A DNA stretch of 64,000 nt, from the NCBI RefSeq assembly GCF_000321225.1, contig NW_004450946.1, positions 1 to 64,000 on the forward strand, read 5' to 3'. Positions 1-11,621 of the stretch are shown piece after piece. A program made the position numbers and the translations under genes. Source of the DNA: Odobenus rosmarus divergens (lineage: Eukaryota; Chordata; Mammalia; Carnivora; Odobenidae). The stretch's first letter is position 1; the number at the start of each line of letters is the position of its first letter. The notes under the pieces were generated by a model. It made no database searches, was not told the DNA's origin, and worked only from the letters and a program-made list of their open reading frames with translations.

Positions 1-147
1 CTGGTGATGGGTATTAAAGAGGGCACATTCTGCGTGGAGCACTGGGTGTTATGCACAAACAATGAATCATGGAACACTGCATCAAAAACTAACAATGTAA
101 TGAATGGTGATTAACATAACAATAAAAAATTTAAAGAAAAAAAATAA
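1..147 (+). mobile_element. L1 3' end (carnivore type), left-truncated by window
   Basis: The stretch starts CTGGTGATGGGTATTAAAGA and runs through GGAGCACTGGGTGTTATGCA to GGTGATTAACATAACAATAA and an A-rich tail. This is the 3' UTR terminus of carnivore L1 elements as I know it. The body lies left of the window, so no target-site duplication can be tested. Its last ~37 nt are the same sequence as the very short insertion at 49597-49633. Confidence 0.85.
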
Positions 148-950
148 GTCAGTAAACTAAGTCAATTAAGAGAAAGCAAAATAGGGTCAGTCACAGAGAT
201 AAGCCTAAATATATCAAATGTGAACATATCAAATTCCCTCTTTGAAGCGATTCTTAGAATGTACAAGAAAAATAAGTAAATAAAGCCAGATACAGGCTGC
301 TTTTAAAACTAAGGCTAGAAATAAAGGAATGAAAAATATATGAGGAAAATGATGATAAGAAGAACAACGAAAGGCATAAAGACAATGAAACAAAGAGAGG
401 ATTTTCATATTGATTAGAGAAAGATTCATTACACCAACAAGAGATGATAACTTTTGTGCCCTTTGTAACACGGCTATGAAACTTATACACCAAAGCTTGA
501 GGGAAAGCAACAAATCCACAATCATCATGGAGACCAACATCCCTTCCCAGCAACTCACCAGGCAGAGAGAACACAAGACTCCCAAACTTTCGATAGAGCT
601 TGATCAGGCCCACAGGTGACACACATGGATCTCTCAGGCACCGGGAAGGCAGGACAAATGGCTGAAGGGGAAACGTCGATTGAACCAGGCAGTGAGGGAG
701 ATGGATGAAATGCTCTTTGAAGGAGCAGTCACGGTGCATACCCAGCTAACTGTCGCCATGAAGGAATGAGGCCCAGCATGGCCAGACCTCCTGATTTTTT
801 AAGATAAACTCGTATTTTCTTAGGAAATCCCTTGATTTGTAAATGTCTGCATAAGTTTAAAAAAAAAAAATTTGTGTGGGTCACACAAAACACATCTGTA
901 GGCCAAGGCAGTCTGTGGGCCACCGGTTGCAACCTCTGACAGATTTTTGT
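148..950. other. Unassigned AT-rich intron sequence
   Basis: No gene is recognised. The right end (about 855-940, with GTGTGGGTCACACAAAACAC and a CCACCGGTTGCAACCTCTG ending) resembles the end of an old hAT-type DNA element, but the match is weak. The open frames of about 100-160 codons on the minus strand show no domain. Confidence 0.4.
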
Positions 951-3290
951 ACTCAATAAGCAAAGAATAAAAATACTCTTCAAAAACCCATGGGAATATT
1001 TACAAAAATTAACATGCATTAGACCACAAAGAAACACTCAACAAATTCCAAAAGGTAGAAATTATACAGAACACAGCTTCTGAGCCCAACGCAATGAAGT
1101 TAAACATTAGCAACAAAAGGAGTGCCAAAAAAACCTACCCAGTTGGAAAAAAAAATTTAAATCCCTTATAAATAACTCTTGGGTTAAAAAGTCAAAGTTC
1201 AAATAAAAATTATTCAGAAACGAATAAGAGCGCTGTATAATTAAGCCAGAGATAGGTAATGGGAGGAAAGTATATAGAACATTTATTTACTTATTAGAGC
1301 ACATCAAAGCCTGAAAATAAAGAACTAACAAGCATTCTTTACAGGGAGCTAGGAAAAAAACAACGATAATAAAAATGAAAAAGCCAAAGAAATTAATAAA
1401 CAAAGGAAAGTAGAATTCATGAGTTAGAAAACAAAAGAATTCAAATAGTAATAATAAAAAAAGATCAAAATCTTGTTCTCACAAAAAAACTATTCCATAA
1501 AATAGCAAATTTTTCATTAGTCTGATCAAGGAGGAAAGGAGAGATGCCACAAGTAAGATTAGGAACAATTTTAAGTATGAATGTGGAGGATATATCTTTT
1601 TAATTATAAGAATAAAATATTAAATTTATAGGTCATATGTTTGAAAATCTGGAGAAATGAATAATTTTGTAGGAAAATTGAATGACCAAAATTTCCTCAA
1701 GGAGAAATATAAATCCTGAATAGACTTAGCCCTTTGAAGAGTCATCCCATCTGGTCAAATTGATTTATCAGTTCTATGAACATTTAAGAAAGCAGGCAAT
1801 GTCCCCAGTACACGAACTGTTTCAGAGCGCAGTAAAAGATGGAAAACTTCATAATTCATCCTACAAAACCAGCATAATTCTGATACCCAACCTGGAGACG
1901 GACATCACAAAACACAACAACTGTAGTTCAAACTATCTGATAGACAAAGATTCAAAAACCACACATAACATATTAACAATTGAACACAGCAAGCAGTGTA
2001 TTAAAAGAACAATACTCATAATGATATAGAACGTATTCTAAGAATGGAAGAATGAAATTTCCACTGCTAGGAAATCTATGACTGTAATTTACTACAGCAA
2101 ACAGATTAAATAGTAAACTTGAAAAGCAATATAATTATCTCAATAGGTGCTTTTTAAAAAGCACGTAATAAAATTCAATAAATCCATTCCCGATCAAACC
2201 TCTTAGAAATCTAGGAATATAAAAATTTCCTTTAGTAAAAAGTAATTACAGAAAAACTATGGAAGACATCTACAAATGATATAATACTAGGAACATTCCT
2301 GTATAAACAGGAAATAAAACAACAAGACCTATAAATCACCACTATTTAATACTCAGCAGGAGTCCCTATACATTGAAATAAGGCAGGAAAAAGAAATGAG
2401 AGTTATTAAAGAGATAAAAACCACCATTACATTTACAGAGAGCTTTTATTTACATCAGTCCAGAAAAGCCAAGAGAACAAAAAATTATAATACTAATAGA
2501 GTTCATTAAGATGGCCAGATACAAAAACCCAGCACACAAAAATCAATAGTTTCCCTATATCCACTTCAATAATAACCAATTGGAAATACAATTTAAAAAA
2601 CTGACCTAGATACACACCTAATAAGAAATGCATGAGATTGATATGAAGACAGTGATAACACTTTTAAATGATGTCAAAGAAGACCTGAATAAAGAAAAAC
2701 ATACCATGTTCCTGCGTGGGAAGACTCAATATTGTAAAGATGTCAATTCTCCCCCAATTAATCTATAATTTCCATGCAATCCCAATCAAAATCCCAACAG
2801 GATTTTTTATGGAACTTGACAAGCAGATTCTCAAGTTCATCTGAAAGAGAAAATGTGCAAGAATATCCAAGAAATTTTTGAGAAAAAACCGTTAAGAGGA
2901 AATTTGTCCTCTAAGTTATCCAAAAAATCCTCTTAAACTATAATAACTAATAGTGAAGTCTTGTTTAGGGATTGAAAACAAATAAGCTAATGAAACTAAT
3001 GAAACAATGGAGGATAAAGGTGGCATGTGCACATCACTAAATATAAACTGCAGGGAAAAATAAAGTTAGATCTCTCCTTCACACCATACACAGGAATAAA
3101 TTCCACATGGATTAAAAAGCTAAATGCAAAAGACAAAACCATAAAAGCTTTAAGATGAACTCTTCTAAAGCTAAGTTTTTAGAAGAAATCCAGGACAATC
3201 GATTTATTATCTTGGACTATTCTAAGCAAGATCCCAAAGCCAAGAGTCACGAAAATGATGAACTAATCTAACATAAAAACATTTTAAACA
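950..3290 (+). mobile_element. Ancient L1 relic (ORF2 region)
   Basis: The sequence reads as decayed L1 ORF2 in plus orientation. Examples are TTCATCCTACAAAACCAGCA with ATAATTCTGATACCCAACCT (reverse-transcriptase region, near 1855-1890) and AATTTCCATGCAATCCCAAT with CAAAATCCCAACAGGATTTT (near 2765-2805). All frames carry many stops. Exact ends are uncertain, and it may be several fragments. Confidence 0.7.
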
Positions 3291-3294
3291 GATT

Positions 3295-3570
3295 TTTATT
3301 GAAATATTACACATAGAAAAAAAGGAACAAATCATCAATGTACAGCCCTACAACTTAATAAAAAATTTAAAATTTCTATGAAATGAAAGAGACTTCCAGT
3401 TAAACACAGAGTACCCCACTCCCCTCTCTGGAAACAATGAAGATGACACATGGCTCTATGATTCCCTAGGGTGCGTAATTTCTCCATAAAGTAGGTGATG
3501 CACCTGAGGACCTTATGACCAGGGCACAGGTGGCTGGGGGTTGAGGGGAGGGTTTGTTTCTCTGCCACAC
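3295..3570 (-). mobile_element. Possible old L1 3' fragment, antisense
   Basis: TTTTTATTGAAATATTACAC followed by ATCATCAATGTACAGC resembles the reverse complement of old mammalian L1 3' ends, which on this strand start with a 'TTTATTGAGGTAAAAT'-like stretch. The match decays to the right. This is only a family-level guess. Confidence 0.35.
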
Positions 3571-3673
3571 TACGTTGCTTTCACAGCAAAAGTGAAAAGT
3601 CTATTATTTTAGAAACAGTGAGGTCTGACCAAGAATTATACAGACACACTATCTTTCCAAGAACTGGCATTTT

Positions 3674-3874
3674 GGGGCACTGGGTGCCTCAGTTGGTTAA
3701 GTGTCTGACTTTGGCTCAGGTCACGATCTCAGGGTCCTGGGATTGAGCCCCACATCGGGATCCCCACTCAGCGGGGAGTCTGCTTCTCCCTCTCCCTCTC
3801 CCTCTGCCCCTCCCCCTGTTTGTGCTCTCTGTCTCTCTCTTAAATAAACAAAATCTTTTTTTTTTTCCTTAAAA
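3674..3874 (+). mobile_element. can-SINE (SINEC), plus strand
   Basis: This tRNA-derived carnivore SINE has a diverged head (GGGGCACTGGGTGCCTCAG), a CT-rich body and an AATAAACAAAATC-(T)n tail. It is flanked by a 15-nt target-site duplication, AAGAACTGGCATTTT at 3659-3673 and AAGAACAGGCATTTT at 3875-3889, with one mismatch. The diverged head suggests an older copy. Confidence 0.95.
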
Positions 3875-3889
3875 AAGAACAGGCATTTT

Positions 3890-5260
3890 TTTGTGACATG
3901 GTTTGTTGGAGGAGAAAAAGTAACTGACAATCAACTCTGCCCCATCCTCACTGTTGTGAGCATAACAGGAGTTAATGCTAATTCAGTAGCTCCTAAAGCT
4001 ACTAGACTGGCAGAAGAGAAGGATCTGGGTCCACAAACCCAAGTCCTCAGTGCCTGCAGCCTTGTTCCCTCCCCTGATCCTCCCCACCCCTAACCCCCCA
4101 TATTTTAGCATCTTACTGGCCTAGAGAGAAAGCCTTCATCTGCTCTCCAGCCAGTCATCAATAATAACCAGAAAGTGATTAGCATGACATCTATGCAACA
4201 ATGTTATAAGAAACAAGGAAAAATGGGGCATAACAAGTACAAGAGAATGATGAGAGCATAAACAAACATTTCTGCATAATTTAAAGAAAATATAATTTCT
4301 CTCTGAAGCAAGAGATCAAAGATATACAAGTGTTCAATGAAGAGATGACAAGGCAACAGAAAGAGGCCCCAAGTGTGTTCATCCTCAGGACAGAAATAGA
4401 AGGAAAACATTAAACAATTTTAGAAATGAAAGCCTTACTAGAGTTTTCTCTAGGAAAAAAGACACTGGTGAAACGGCCAAAGACATGGAGGACAGGCTTG
4501 AGAAGCACTGAAAAAACTAAATAAATAAAATGGGAAAGAAATGAAAAGTTAAATATGATTAGAAAGAAATACAGAAGTCAGGAACTAGAAATCCAATATA
4601 TGTATAAGTGGTACGCACGAAGACTAGAACTGCATATATGGAACCCAAAATGTTCAAAACAGTAACAGAAGAAAATTTCCCTGAAATAAAAAAAAAACAA
4701 AACCCAGATCTTTTGAAGTGTATTGAAACCCAAAACAGCTGCTATAGCATAATCCTCACCCACAGGTGGCCCAGCAAAGCTACTGGACTTCATGTTTAAA
4801 GGAAGAATTCTACACAAGCCAAGAAGTCAAGCCACCTACAAGGGGAAAAAAATCAGGTTGACCTCAAACTTTTCCAAGCAACAGTGAATCCAGGGGACAA
4901 ACAAGGTGATGTTTGCTAAGTTTTGTAAGGATATAACAGATAACACAGATCTAATTCAAGTGTAAAGGCAACATTTGGCCTACTAGAAAATACAGCACCT
5001 GTTAGCCTTTCCTGAAGAAAATTTCTCAGTGATGAAATCCAGTGAACTAAGAGATGAATCAAAATAAATAACTCGGGAATAGAAAAGCTATACTGAAAAC
5101 GATGGTGGTGAACCAAGACTAAGTAAATGCGAGAATCATCGTGACAGATGATTACCACTGAACCCTGACAATGTAATGACAATGACAAAAGTCTGAAATC
5201 AAGGTGTGAGGGTGAAAAGGTGCTAATTATCTAATGATACACTATGGAAAACATGTAATT
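3890..5260 (+). mobile_element. Old L1/HAL1-like relic (low confidence) and unassigned flank
   Basis: From about 4430 onward the sequence has the cadence of an L1 ORF1-region relic: GAAAATTTCCCTGAAATAAA, then ACTGGACTTCATGTTTAAAG, then AAGTCAAGCCACCTACAAGG GGAAAAAAATCAGG. This is reminiscent of HAL1 or L1M 5' halves. The part before about 4430 is unassigned. No intact frame exceeds about 90 codons. Confidence 0.4.
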
Positions 5261-5270
5261 AAAAAAAAAA

Positions 5271-5650
5271 AGTAACCGTAGACTCGTGAAGATTTTCATA
5301 ATCTTGGGTGTTTTTTTTTTTTTTAAATAACCTTAGAGGGTATTTGAGAAAATGTTTCATCATAGTGAAATATTTATGTGAAGCCCAGCAATTCCCTCAT
5401 TTCAAGTTAAGTTTGTTTTTCTTCTGTTAAATTCACATAAGTCAAATTAGACATTAAAAAAGTAACCTTGGCCTCTGAAAGATTTTCACAATCTTGGGAT
5501 TTGTTTTGTTTTTAATAACCTTAAAGGACTATTTGAGAAAATATTTCATTACAATGAAATATTTATGTGAAGTTCAGCCATGTCTTCATTTCAAGTTAAG
5601 TTTCTTTTTCTTCTGTTACATTCAGATAAATCAAATTAAGCATAAAACTA
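5271..5650. repeat. 190-bp tandem duplication (two diverged copies)
   Basis: Two copies lie head to tail at 5271-5460 and 5461-5650 with a period of 190 bp. Shared landmarks are AGTAACC, GATTTTCA(T/C)AATCTTGGG, TTTGAGAAAAT(G/A)TTTCAT, GAAATATTTATGTGAAG and TTTCAAGTTAAGTTT. A decayed partial third copy may follow at about 5685-5765 (GGAGTTCAGCAGTTACTCAG). Confidence 0.85.
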
Positions 5651-5813
5651 AACATTAAACAAATGTAAAGTTTAAACATAAAATTAAATCTGGAGTTCAG
5701 CAGTTACTCAGTTTGATTTAATTTCTCGTGTTAAGTTTGCATAAAATTAAGCTTAATATATTTTACTAAAAACAAGTATGGTATGATCAAATGTCAATGA
5801 AATAATAGTCATT

Positions 5814-5890
5814 CATCCACCCACCCACCCATCCATCCATCCATCCATCCATCCATCCATCCATCCATCCACACATCCATCCATCCATCT
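5814..5890. repeat. (CATC)n microsatellite
   Basis: This is a near-perfect tetranucleotide array of CATC units with a CACC-biased start and one ACAC interruption. The apparent 'DGWM' protein repeat on the other strand is its translation, not a gene. Confidence 0.97.
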
Positions 5891-5934
5891 GTATATATGA
5901 TTTAAAGATTTCTGTTAAAGAGTAGATGTAAAGA

Positions 5935-6125
5935 GCTGGGGCCAGAGATAGGTTGGTTTGATCTTGGGGCAAATTACTTAACCTCTCTGGCCCTCATCAC
6001 TAAAACAGGGATAACAGCAGCATCTATAACATAGTGTTTTATGGAGGTTATATAAGAATACGTATACAGACTTTAGATCAGTGCCTATTATCTAGCAAAC
6101 ATTTAGTAAGTACTAGTTATTCTTA
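5935..6125 (+). mobile_element. MIR-like SINE
   Basis: It shows GGCAAATTACTTAACCTCTC TGG, then AAAACAGGGATAACAGCAGC, and ends in TAGCAAACATTTAGTAAG. This is the order of motifs in the mammalian MIR core and tail. Confidence 0.75.
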
Positions 6126-6399
6126 TTTTCACCAGGATCTAGATATTTTACCTTCTTTTCCATACTCCTTCATACTTTGATAAATCATTACATGTATTTT
6201 GGAGCTATCTTGACTTATTAGTAATGTTCTAGCAAGAATATTACTTTAAAGATAGGATTTGGGCAGTTCTAATTCTTTCATTTGATTTAATTACTTTGAT
6301 GTAGTAGAACATATAAGAAATGTACAATTTTACAAAGCAAGTGGGTAGAAAAAAATTACTCCATTTGTATAAATATGTAATCAAATTTTTAGGAGCCTA

Positions 6400-7110
6400 T
6401 CTGTGGTGATTTTAAACCATATCCTCAAATTCTTTGACACTTTTCCATTCAAAAGGTGCAGCCTAATTTCTCTCCCCTTGAGCATTTGTTAGACTTAATG
6501 ATCCATTTCTCTGAAGTAATGGTACATGACTTTTAAGACTAGGTCATAAACATTGCTTCTTCCTTCTCTCTCTTTGAATCACCTTAAATGAAAGAAGTTA
6601 GCTACCAATAACGGCGCCTGGGTGGCTCAGTTGGTTAAGCGTCTGCCTTCGGCTCAGGTCATGATCCCAGGGTTCTGGGATTGAGCCCCGCATCGGGCTC
6701 CCTGCTTGGTCGGCAGCCTGCTTCATCCTCTCCATTGCTTGTGCACGCACTCTCTCTCTCTTTCTCAAATAAATAAATAAAATTTAAAAAAAAAAAAAAG
6801 GAAGTTGGCTACCATGTTATGGTGATGCTCTAAGAACCCTATGGAAAGCTGCACATGGTGAGGAATCAAGGAAGAAGGGCTTCTGCCACCAGCCAGCAAG
6901 GAATGGAGGGCTCCAGCCAATAGCCAAATAAGTGACCCATCTTGGAAGTGGATCCTCCAGGCCAGTCAAGTGTTCAGACTATAGTCACAGCCAACAGCTT
7001 GACAGCAACCTTATGAGTGACCCTGAGCCACTATCTCTGCTGGTTAACACATGTTTGTTGGTTAAGCAGCTACATTTTGCAGTAACTGTCATGCAGCAAT
7101 AGTATGAAAT
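6400..7110 (+). mobile_element. MLT1-like LTR (ERVL-MaLR), interrupted by a SINE
   Basis: It begins GTGGTGATTTTAAACCATAT CCTCAAATTC and continues with AAAGGTGCAGCCTAATTTC, ACTAGGTCATAAACATTGC, TCTTGGAAGTGGATCCTCCA and GTTGGTTAAGCAGCTACATTTTG. These are hallmarks of MLT1 solitary LTRs in mammals. It is an ancient endogenous-retrovirus-derived LTR with no coding region. The can-SINE at 6613-6797 has inserted into it. Confidence 0.75.
6613..6797 (+). mobile_element. can-SINE (SINEC), plus strand
   Basis: The head is GGCGCCTGGGTGGCTCAGTT, followed by tRNA-like box sequences, a CT-rich body and (AAATA)n/poly-A. The target-site duplication is AAAGAAGTTAGCTACCA at 6591-6607 and AAGGAAGTTGGCTACCA at 6798-6814 (17 nt, two transitions). 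It splits an MLT1-like LTR. Confidence 0.97.
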
Positions 7111-7199
7111 ACATCATCTATTTGGTAAAGAAACCACAAGTTATAGTTCTAATAATAGCAGAGTAGGTTCCATCATGCTAACTCCTCTAAAAAATAATA

Positions 7200-9120
7200 A
7201 TGAAATTCTCAACAAAAGATTTATTGAATAGAAACACGACTTTATAAGGGCATTGGAAAGCAACAAGAGGAAGGCAGAGGCAGGCAGGGGATTCAGTTCT
7301 TGAAAGAAGGGAACCATATTGGGTATGATGCAAGTTTAAATAACTTTTCTTCTGAGGGAACTCCCCAATTCTCTTGGTATGGAGACACTAGAACCTAAGC
7401 AGGAAAGTGCAAACCAATTCTCCCAGGGAGGCATGGGATGGAGTTTGGGACTGCTAGAGCAGCTGGAAATTGAGATAAATCCCAGAAAGGAGAGAGCCAC
7501 AGAAGAGGACATATAAACTCCCCTCAAACACTTGGCTGACCCCTGAACTAAACATGTTTGGGCAAGACTCTAAGAAGTTCAGGAGGAAAAGACCAGCTGG
7601 AGGCTGAATGAGCGGAGTAGATATTTCAGCTGCTGCCTATTGCAGGGGAGTCAATTTGGAGTTTGACTCTTGTCAAGTTAGAGGTCTTGGTAAACATTTC
7701 AATCTTTCCACTGAGACGCCAAAAGGGTCATGATCTAAAAGTAAAGACTATGTGCTTGGGATAAAGAATCTTCCCTAAGGCTAAGGGCAAATCAGAAAGA
7801 GATCAACCATAAAAAATGAATAATCAAACCTCCACATGTTCAAATTGAGCTGACTGCTAGAACAAAACTCAACAGCATTCAAAGATCACAGAATCCAGAG
7901 TCTCTACAATGTAGCACAACAATGTCTAGTGTACAGCAAAAATTTACTAGCCATGTGCAAAGAAAGAGGAGTATATGACCCATTGTAAAAAGAAGAATCA
8001 ATCATTAGAAACACTCAGAAATGACCTAGATACTGGAATTAGTACAAGTCTTTAACTCTTACAAATATGTTAAAAAATCTAAAACAAAAGATAGAAATAA
8101 TGGGTGAAGAAAAGAAGAATCTCAGGAAGGACCTGGAAACCAAAAAAAAAAAAAAAAAATGTCAAGTGGAAATCACAGGACAGAAAGGCAGGAGATCTGA
8201 AAAGTTAAAAAAAAAAATTCATTGGATGGAATTAACAACATATTGGACACAACAAAAGAAAGTATTAATGGACCCGAAGACGGTGCAATAGAAATCATAC
8301 AATTTGAAGCACAGAGAGGAAAAAAGGACTTAAAAGAATGAACACAGCCTCAGTAACCTGTAAGGTATATCAAGCAATCTAACAACTATAACTGGTGCCC
8401 AAAGAGAGGAGAGAGAAAATAGGGTTGAAAAAAATTAAATAATGACAGAAATTTTTCCACATTTGACTTAGACCAAAAAATAAAAACAAGCCAGTAGGAA
8501 GCCAAGCAAACCCCAAGCTAGATAAACATGAAGAAAATTACACCAAAGGACATTGTAGTCACAGGCAAAGCACAGGAAAAAAGAAATCACATTATGTAAA
8601 TGGGGAACAACAATAAGGATTATAAATGACTCATCATCAGAAACAATGGACACCAGAAGACAATGGAAGAACATTTTTAAAGTGTTGAAAGAAAAATAGG
8701 TCACATTAGAATTCTATGTTCAACAAAATTTCTTTCAAAAATGAGGATGAAATAAAGACACTTTCAGATGAATGCTGAGATAAATTGTCATCACTACACC
8801 TGCACTTCAAAAAATACGAAAAGAAATTCTCAGGCTAGAGAAAAATGGAAACCACATAGAAATCCGAAGTTAGAAAGTAAGGATGAACACTGGGAATGGT
8901 AAATATGTAGGTAAATATATTCCTTTCCATTAATATTTTAAAGTCAACTGTTTAAAGCAAGAATAACAATAGCACAAAGCATGAGAGTGAGTGTGAATTC
9001 AAATAATCTGTTTTAGGTTCATATCTAATACACGAAGTAGTCAAGAGTGATTCCAGATAGATTGGAATAAGTTAGGAAATACACTTTAATCTCTTGAGCA
9101 ACAGCTAAAAAAAGAAAAAA
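7200..9120 (+). mobile_element. Old L1M/HAL1-type element, ORF1 region
   Basis: Several landmarks of old L1 5' halves appear in order: GAGGAAGGCAGAGGCAGGCA (7268), TACTGGAATTAGTACAAGTC (8030), TCAGAAACAATGGACACCAG (8637), AATTCTATGTTCAACAAAAT (8709), GACACTTTCAGATGAATGCT (8757) and TAAATATGTAGGTAAATATA (8900). A Lys/Glu-rich, coiled-coil-like remnant of ORF1 can be read at 8067-8291. The coding capacity is destroyed. Confidence 0.65.
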
Positions 9121-9139
9121 TTAAAGGGTAAGCTCATAG

Positions 9140-9720
9140 TCAGTTCCATTGGCATCTCAGAAGTTTCTGCTGTGTATTAGCACACTCAGAGAGGGAGGCT
9201 CTGTCAGCGGTGCCTGAAGGTTGCCTCGTCCAGGGGTGCACTTGGAGGAAGAAGGGGTCATGGCCTGTGTGGTGGGGCTGGAGCTGTGTACAAGCATCTT
9301 TGCAGACATAGCTGTCAAGGTCCCCTGGGGAGATGCCAGCCTCGAACCCCACACTTGCGTCTCCATGGCCAGCCCCACCCTATGGTCCCTAACCCTACGT
9401 GGCATGCCTCCACGCTGCAGATCCTATTTTTCCCTCAGCACTTTCTCTGTTCCCAGTCGAATTCTCTCATGTGGAGCTCATGCCTTATTCTCATGCTTCT
9501 GCCCTCACTGAGTGCTTGCCCTGCCATACTTAGGACCCCCTGTCTGCCTCTGTCATTTCAGTACTTGGTCTTGTACTATCTTTCGTGTTTTTGCACTGTT
9601 CACCCCAAAGACGTGCGGAGCTCCTAGAAGGTCCCAGATTGCGTCTGTCTTATCCTTATTCTTCCCCTCAGTGGCTAGCACAGTATTATATGTATAGTTC
9701 ATACTCAGAGATATTAAATA
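9140..9720 (+). mobile_element. Unassigned sequence with an L2-like 3' end
   Basis: The end, GGAGCTCCTAGAAGGTCCCA, then TTCCCCTCAGTGGCTAGCAC AGTATTATAT, then ATATTAAATACATTAATT, follows the order of the 3' part of L2 (transcript-size and frequency phrases ending near 'AATAAATA'). The first 250 bp are not recognised. Confidence 0.45.
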
Positions 9721-9944
9721 CATTAATTAAAAAATATTCCTGTTCCCAAGCCCTGGTCGTAGAAGTGATCTCTTCAGAATTTGGGAAACTGGGGTAACAA
9801 TTTTGCACAGAGTATAGAGTGAGAACCAACCACACTCATGTGCACTTTCTCTGGAGGTTCTTTTCCTCCTTAACTCCACTGGCTGCTCATCACGGCCCAC
9901 AGTGTGGGTGTCACCTACCTGCCTGACTCCAGAACCCTCTAAAC

Positions 9945-10105
9945 CAGCACATCTCAAACTGACATTTGTTGTCACACCCTCTAGGGATTTTGTTATAATG
10001 TAGATCCTGACTCAGTAGGTCTGGGACAGGGGCTATGATTTTTTGCACTTCTAACAGCTTGCAGACAATGTCAGTGCTAGTCTAGGGTCTTTGGGGAGCA
10101 GGGTT
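9945..10105 (+). mobile_element. MER5-like hAT-Charlie DNA element
   Basis: AAACCAGCACATCTCAAACT, then GACTCAGTAGGTCTGGGACA GGGGC, then TTTTGCACTTCTAACAGCTT are in the order of MER5-type nonautonomous hAT elements. Confidence 0.65.
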
Positions 10106-10214
10106 CAGACGATCCCAAAGGTGGGGTCTACCCCTCATGCAAGGCAAAACAAATCACTTTTATTCTGCCTCCGAGTTTCAGCAGGAGGGATGGAGTTGCT
10201 CGGAGTCCCCCTGC

Positions 10215-10415
10215 ACACTTAGCCCTCAGCCAATGCTTTCCACACACAGTGTCTCAATTCATGGTCAAAACAGACCCAGGGAGTCAGCTGAATTACTGCC
10301 ATTCTTCCTCCACAGATGAAGGAACCGAGGCTCAGAGAGGTTACACTGGTTATCCAAGGACACACAACTAGCGGGTGGTGGAATTGGGATCGGTACCCAG
10401 GTCAGCCTGGTCCTA
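10215..10415 (-). mobile_element. MIR-like SINE
   Basis: CACAGATGAAGGAACCGAGG CTCAGAGAGGTTAC, followed by GGACACACAACTAGCGGGTG GTGGAATTGGGATC, is the reverse complement of the MIR core. Confidence 0.85.
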
Positions 10416-11528
10416 CAGTTTATGGAGAGACTTCTTAGGGTTATTTATTCATCAAAACCTCCAGGGTGATCCAGGGAACCCAACCTCTCCCCCTGTGCAG
10501 CTCATAGGAGACCTGAGGGGGTTATAGTCACCCCAGCAAAGGCAAAGCAGCAGGGAAGACAATGCCCTGGGAAGGCAGCATCCTAGCACACCCATTGAGT
10601 GAGCATGAGCACCTCCAAACCGAGAGAGTCCCAAGTGAGGACAGGGGTGCCTCAAAGCCATCTGGATGCTCAAGGACCATTCATGCCCATGGCATGCACC
10701 TGCTCAGCTCCCAGCTCAACGAAATGCTTCTAATTGATACTTCGAAGTACCTGTTGATCGCCAGTTTGGATAGTCAAACTGCCAGGCTCAGATGGGGAAG
10801 AAGACATGTAACTGTTTGCTCTAAAGCCTTATCCTAGCAAGAGAAGCCTGACTCATAAATGGAGAAGTTAAACAGGAGAGGCAGAAACACCTGGGGTCAG
10901 GCATTGCTCCTTACAGGGACCCGGAAGACCCGGTCCCCCACCCGCTGTGGTGAACAAGCCAAGGAGTAGCGGAGTGGGCATGGAACCGAAGGGAGAGAGG
11001 CGGGGAGAGGCTTTGGGGTGATGGAAGGAATGCTGTAAGCCCAGGCCTAAATTGGGAAGACCACATGTGACTGGGGGACACCACAACAAAGGTCCCCCTG
11101 AAAAGCTGAGGGGCGGGGGCAGGACAAGTGCACCAGCAGGCTGGAGCAGGGATTTCCGTTGTGGAGGTGACAGGGAGCCACTGCGGGGCTATGAGCAGGA
11201 GGGAACCAGCGTGGCCTTTTCAGAGGGGCGGTTTGGTTGACCGTGGTGCCTCAGACTAGCAGGGCCAGAGAAGAGAAAGGGGGCGCCCTCCCGACGGCTT
11301 TTCGGGCGACACAGTGAGCAATTCCTTTGCCCCTAGGCCCGGGTCACAGGGTGCTGGCTGCCTGGCACCAGGCTGCAGGCCAGTGCGGGGGGTGGGGGGT
11401 GGGGGTGGTGTCTGACACAGAGGGCCAAGGCCGGCCGAGGTGAAGCTGCTAAGCCTGGCGGGATGGGACAGCCCAGCATCCCTGCCACGGGCCCTGAAGC
11501 TCCCCGGCTGCGTGCCCCCGGATCTTAC
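10416..11528. other. Intron 6 sequence, repeat-poor, GC-rising
   Basis: No gene or clear transposon is seen. It becomes GC- and CpG-richer toward exon 6, with a strong G-run motif at 11387-11409. Small open frames on both strands have no recognisable domain. Confidence 0.5.
11387..11409 (+). other. G-quadruplex-type motif
   Basis: Runs of six, six and five G separated by single T residues lie on the plus strand. That strand is the template strand for PCSK6, about 120 nt past the exon 6 donor. Long G runs of this kind can fold as a quadruplex; function is not shown. Confidence 0.6.
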
Positions 11529-11617
11529 CTCCTATTTTGGCATTGTATGCTATGCCCACGATGCAGTAAGAGTTGTTGGCTGAAGCGGCGACCTCTCCCG
11601 CGCAACGCGTACCGTGT
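11529..11617 (-). CDS. PCSK6: PCSK6 exon 6 (catalytic His)
   Basis: This 89-nt exon enters in phase 2 and leaves in phase 1. Its first base completes the Lys codon from the previous exon; it then encodes [20 protein letters not shown] and GIAYNAKIG plus one base. The acceptor is TTGCCTCAG and the donor is [13 protein letters not shown] holds the catalytic-triad histidine of the kexin/furin family, and NNS is a potential N-glycosylation sequon. The following exon, which should begin inside a Gly codon, is not found in the remaining 11.5 kb, so this intron continues past the left edge. The exon is CpG-rich compared with its surroundings. Confidence 0.95.
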
Positions 11618-11621
11618 CTGA

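Noticed and set aside
5814..5890. CRISPR-like short repeats
   Set aside because: The units are contiguous tetranucleotides without spacers, in a mammalian intron.
5787..5972. 'DGWM'-repeat protein on the minus strand
   Set aside because: It is a direct translation of the CATC microsatellite.
1..11528. PCSK6 exon 7 and later exons
   Set aside because: I looked on the minus strand for the segment after NAKIGG (MLDGDVTD, the SASWGPDDDG region, the oxyanion Asn and the catalytic Ser) and found none; the interval is intron and repeats.
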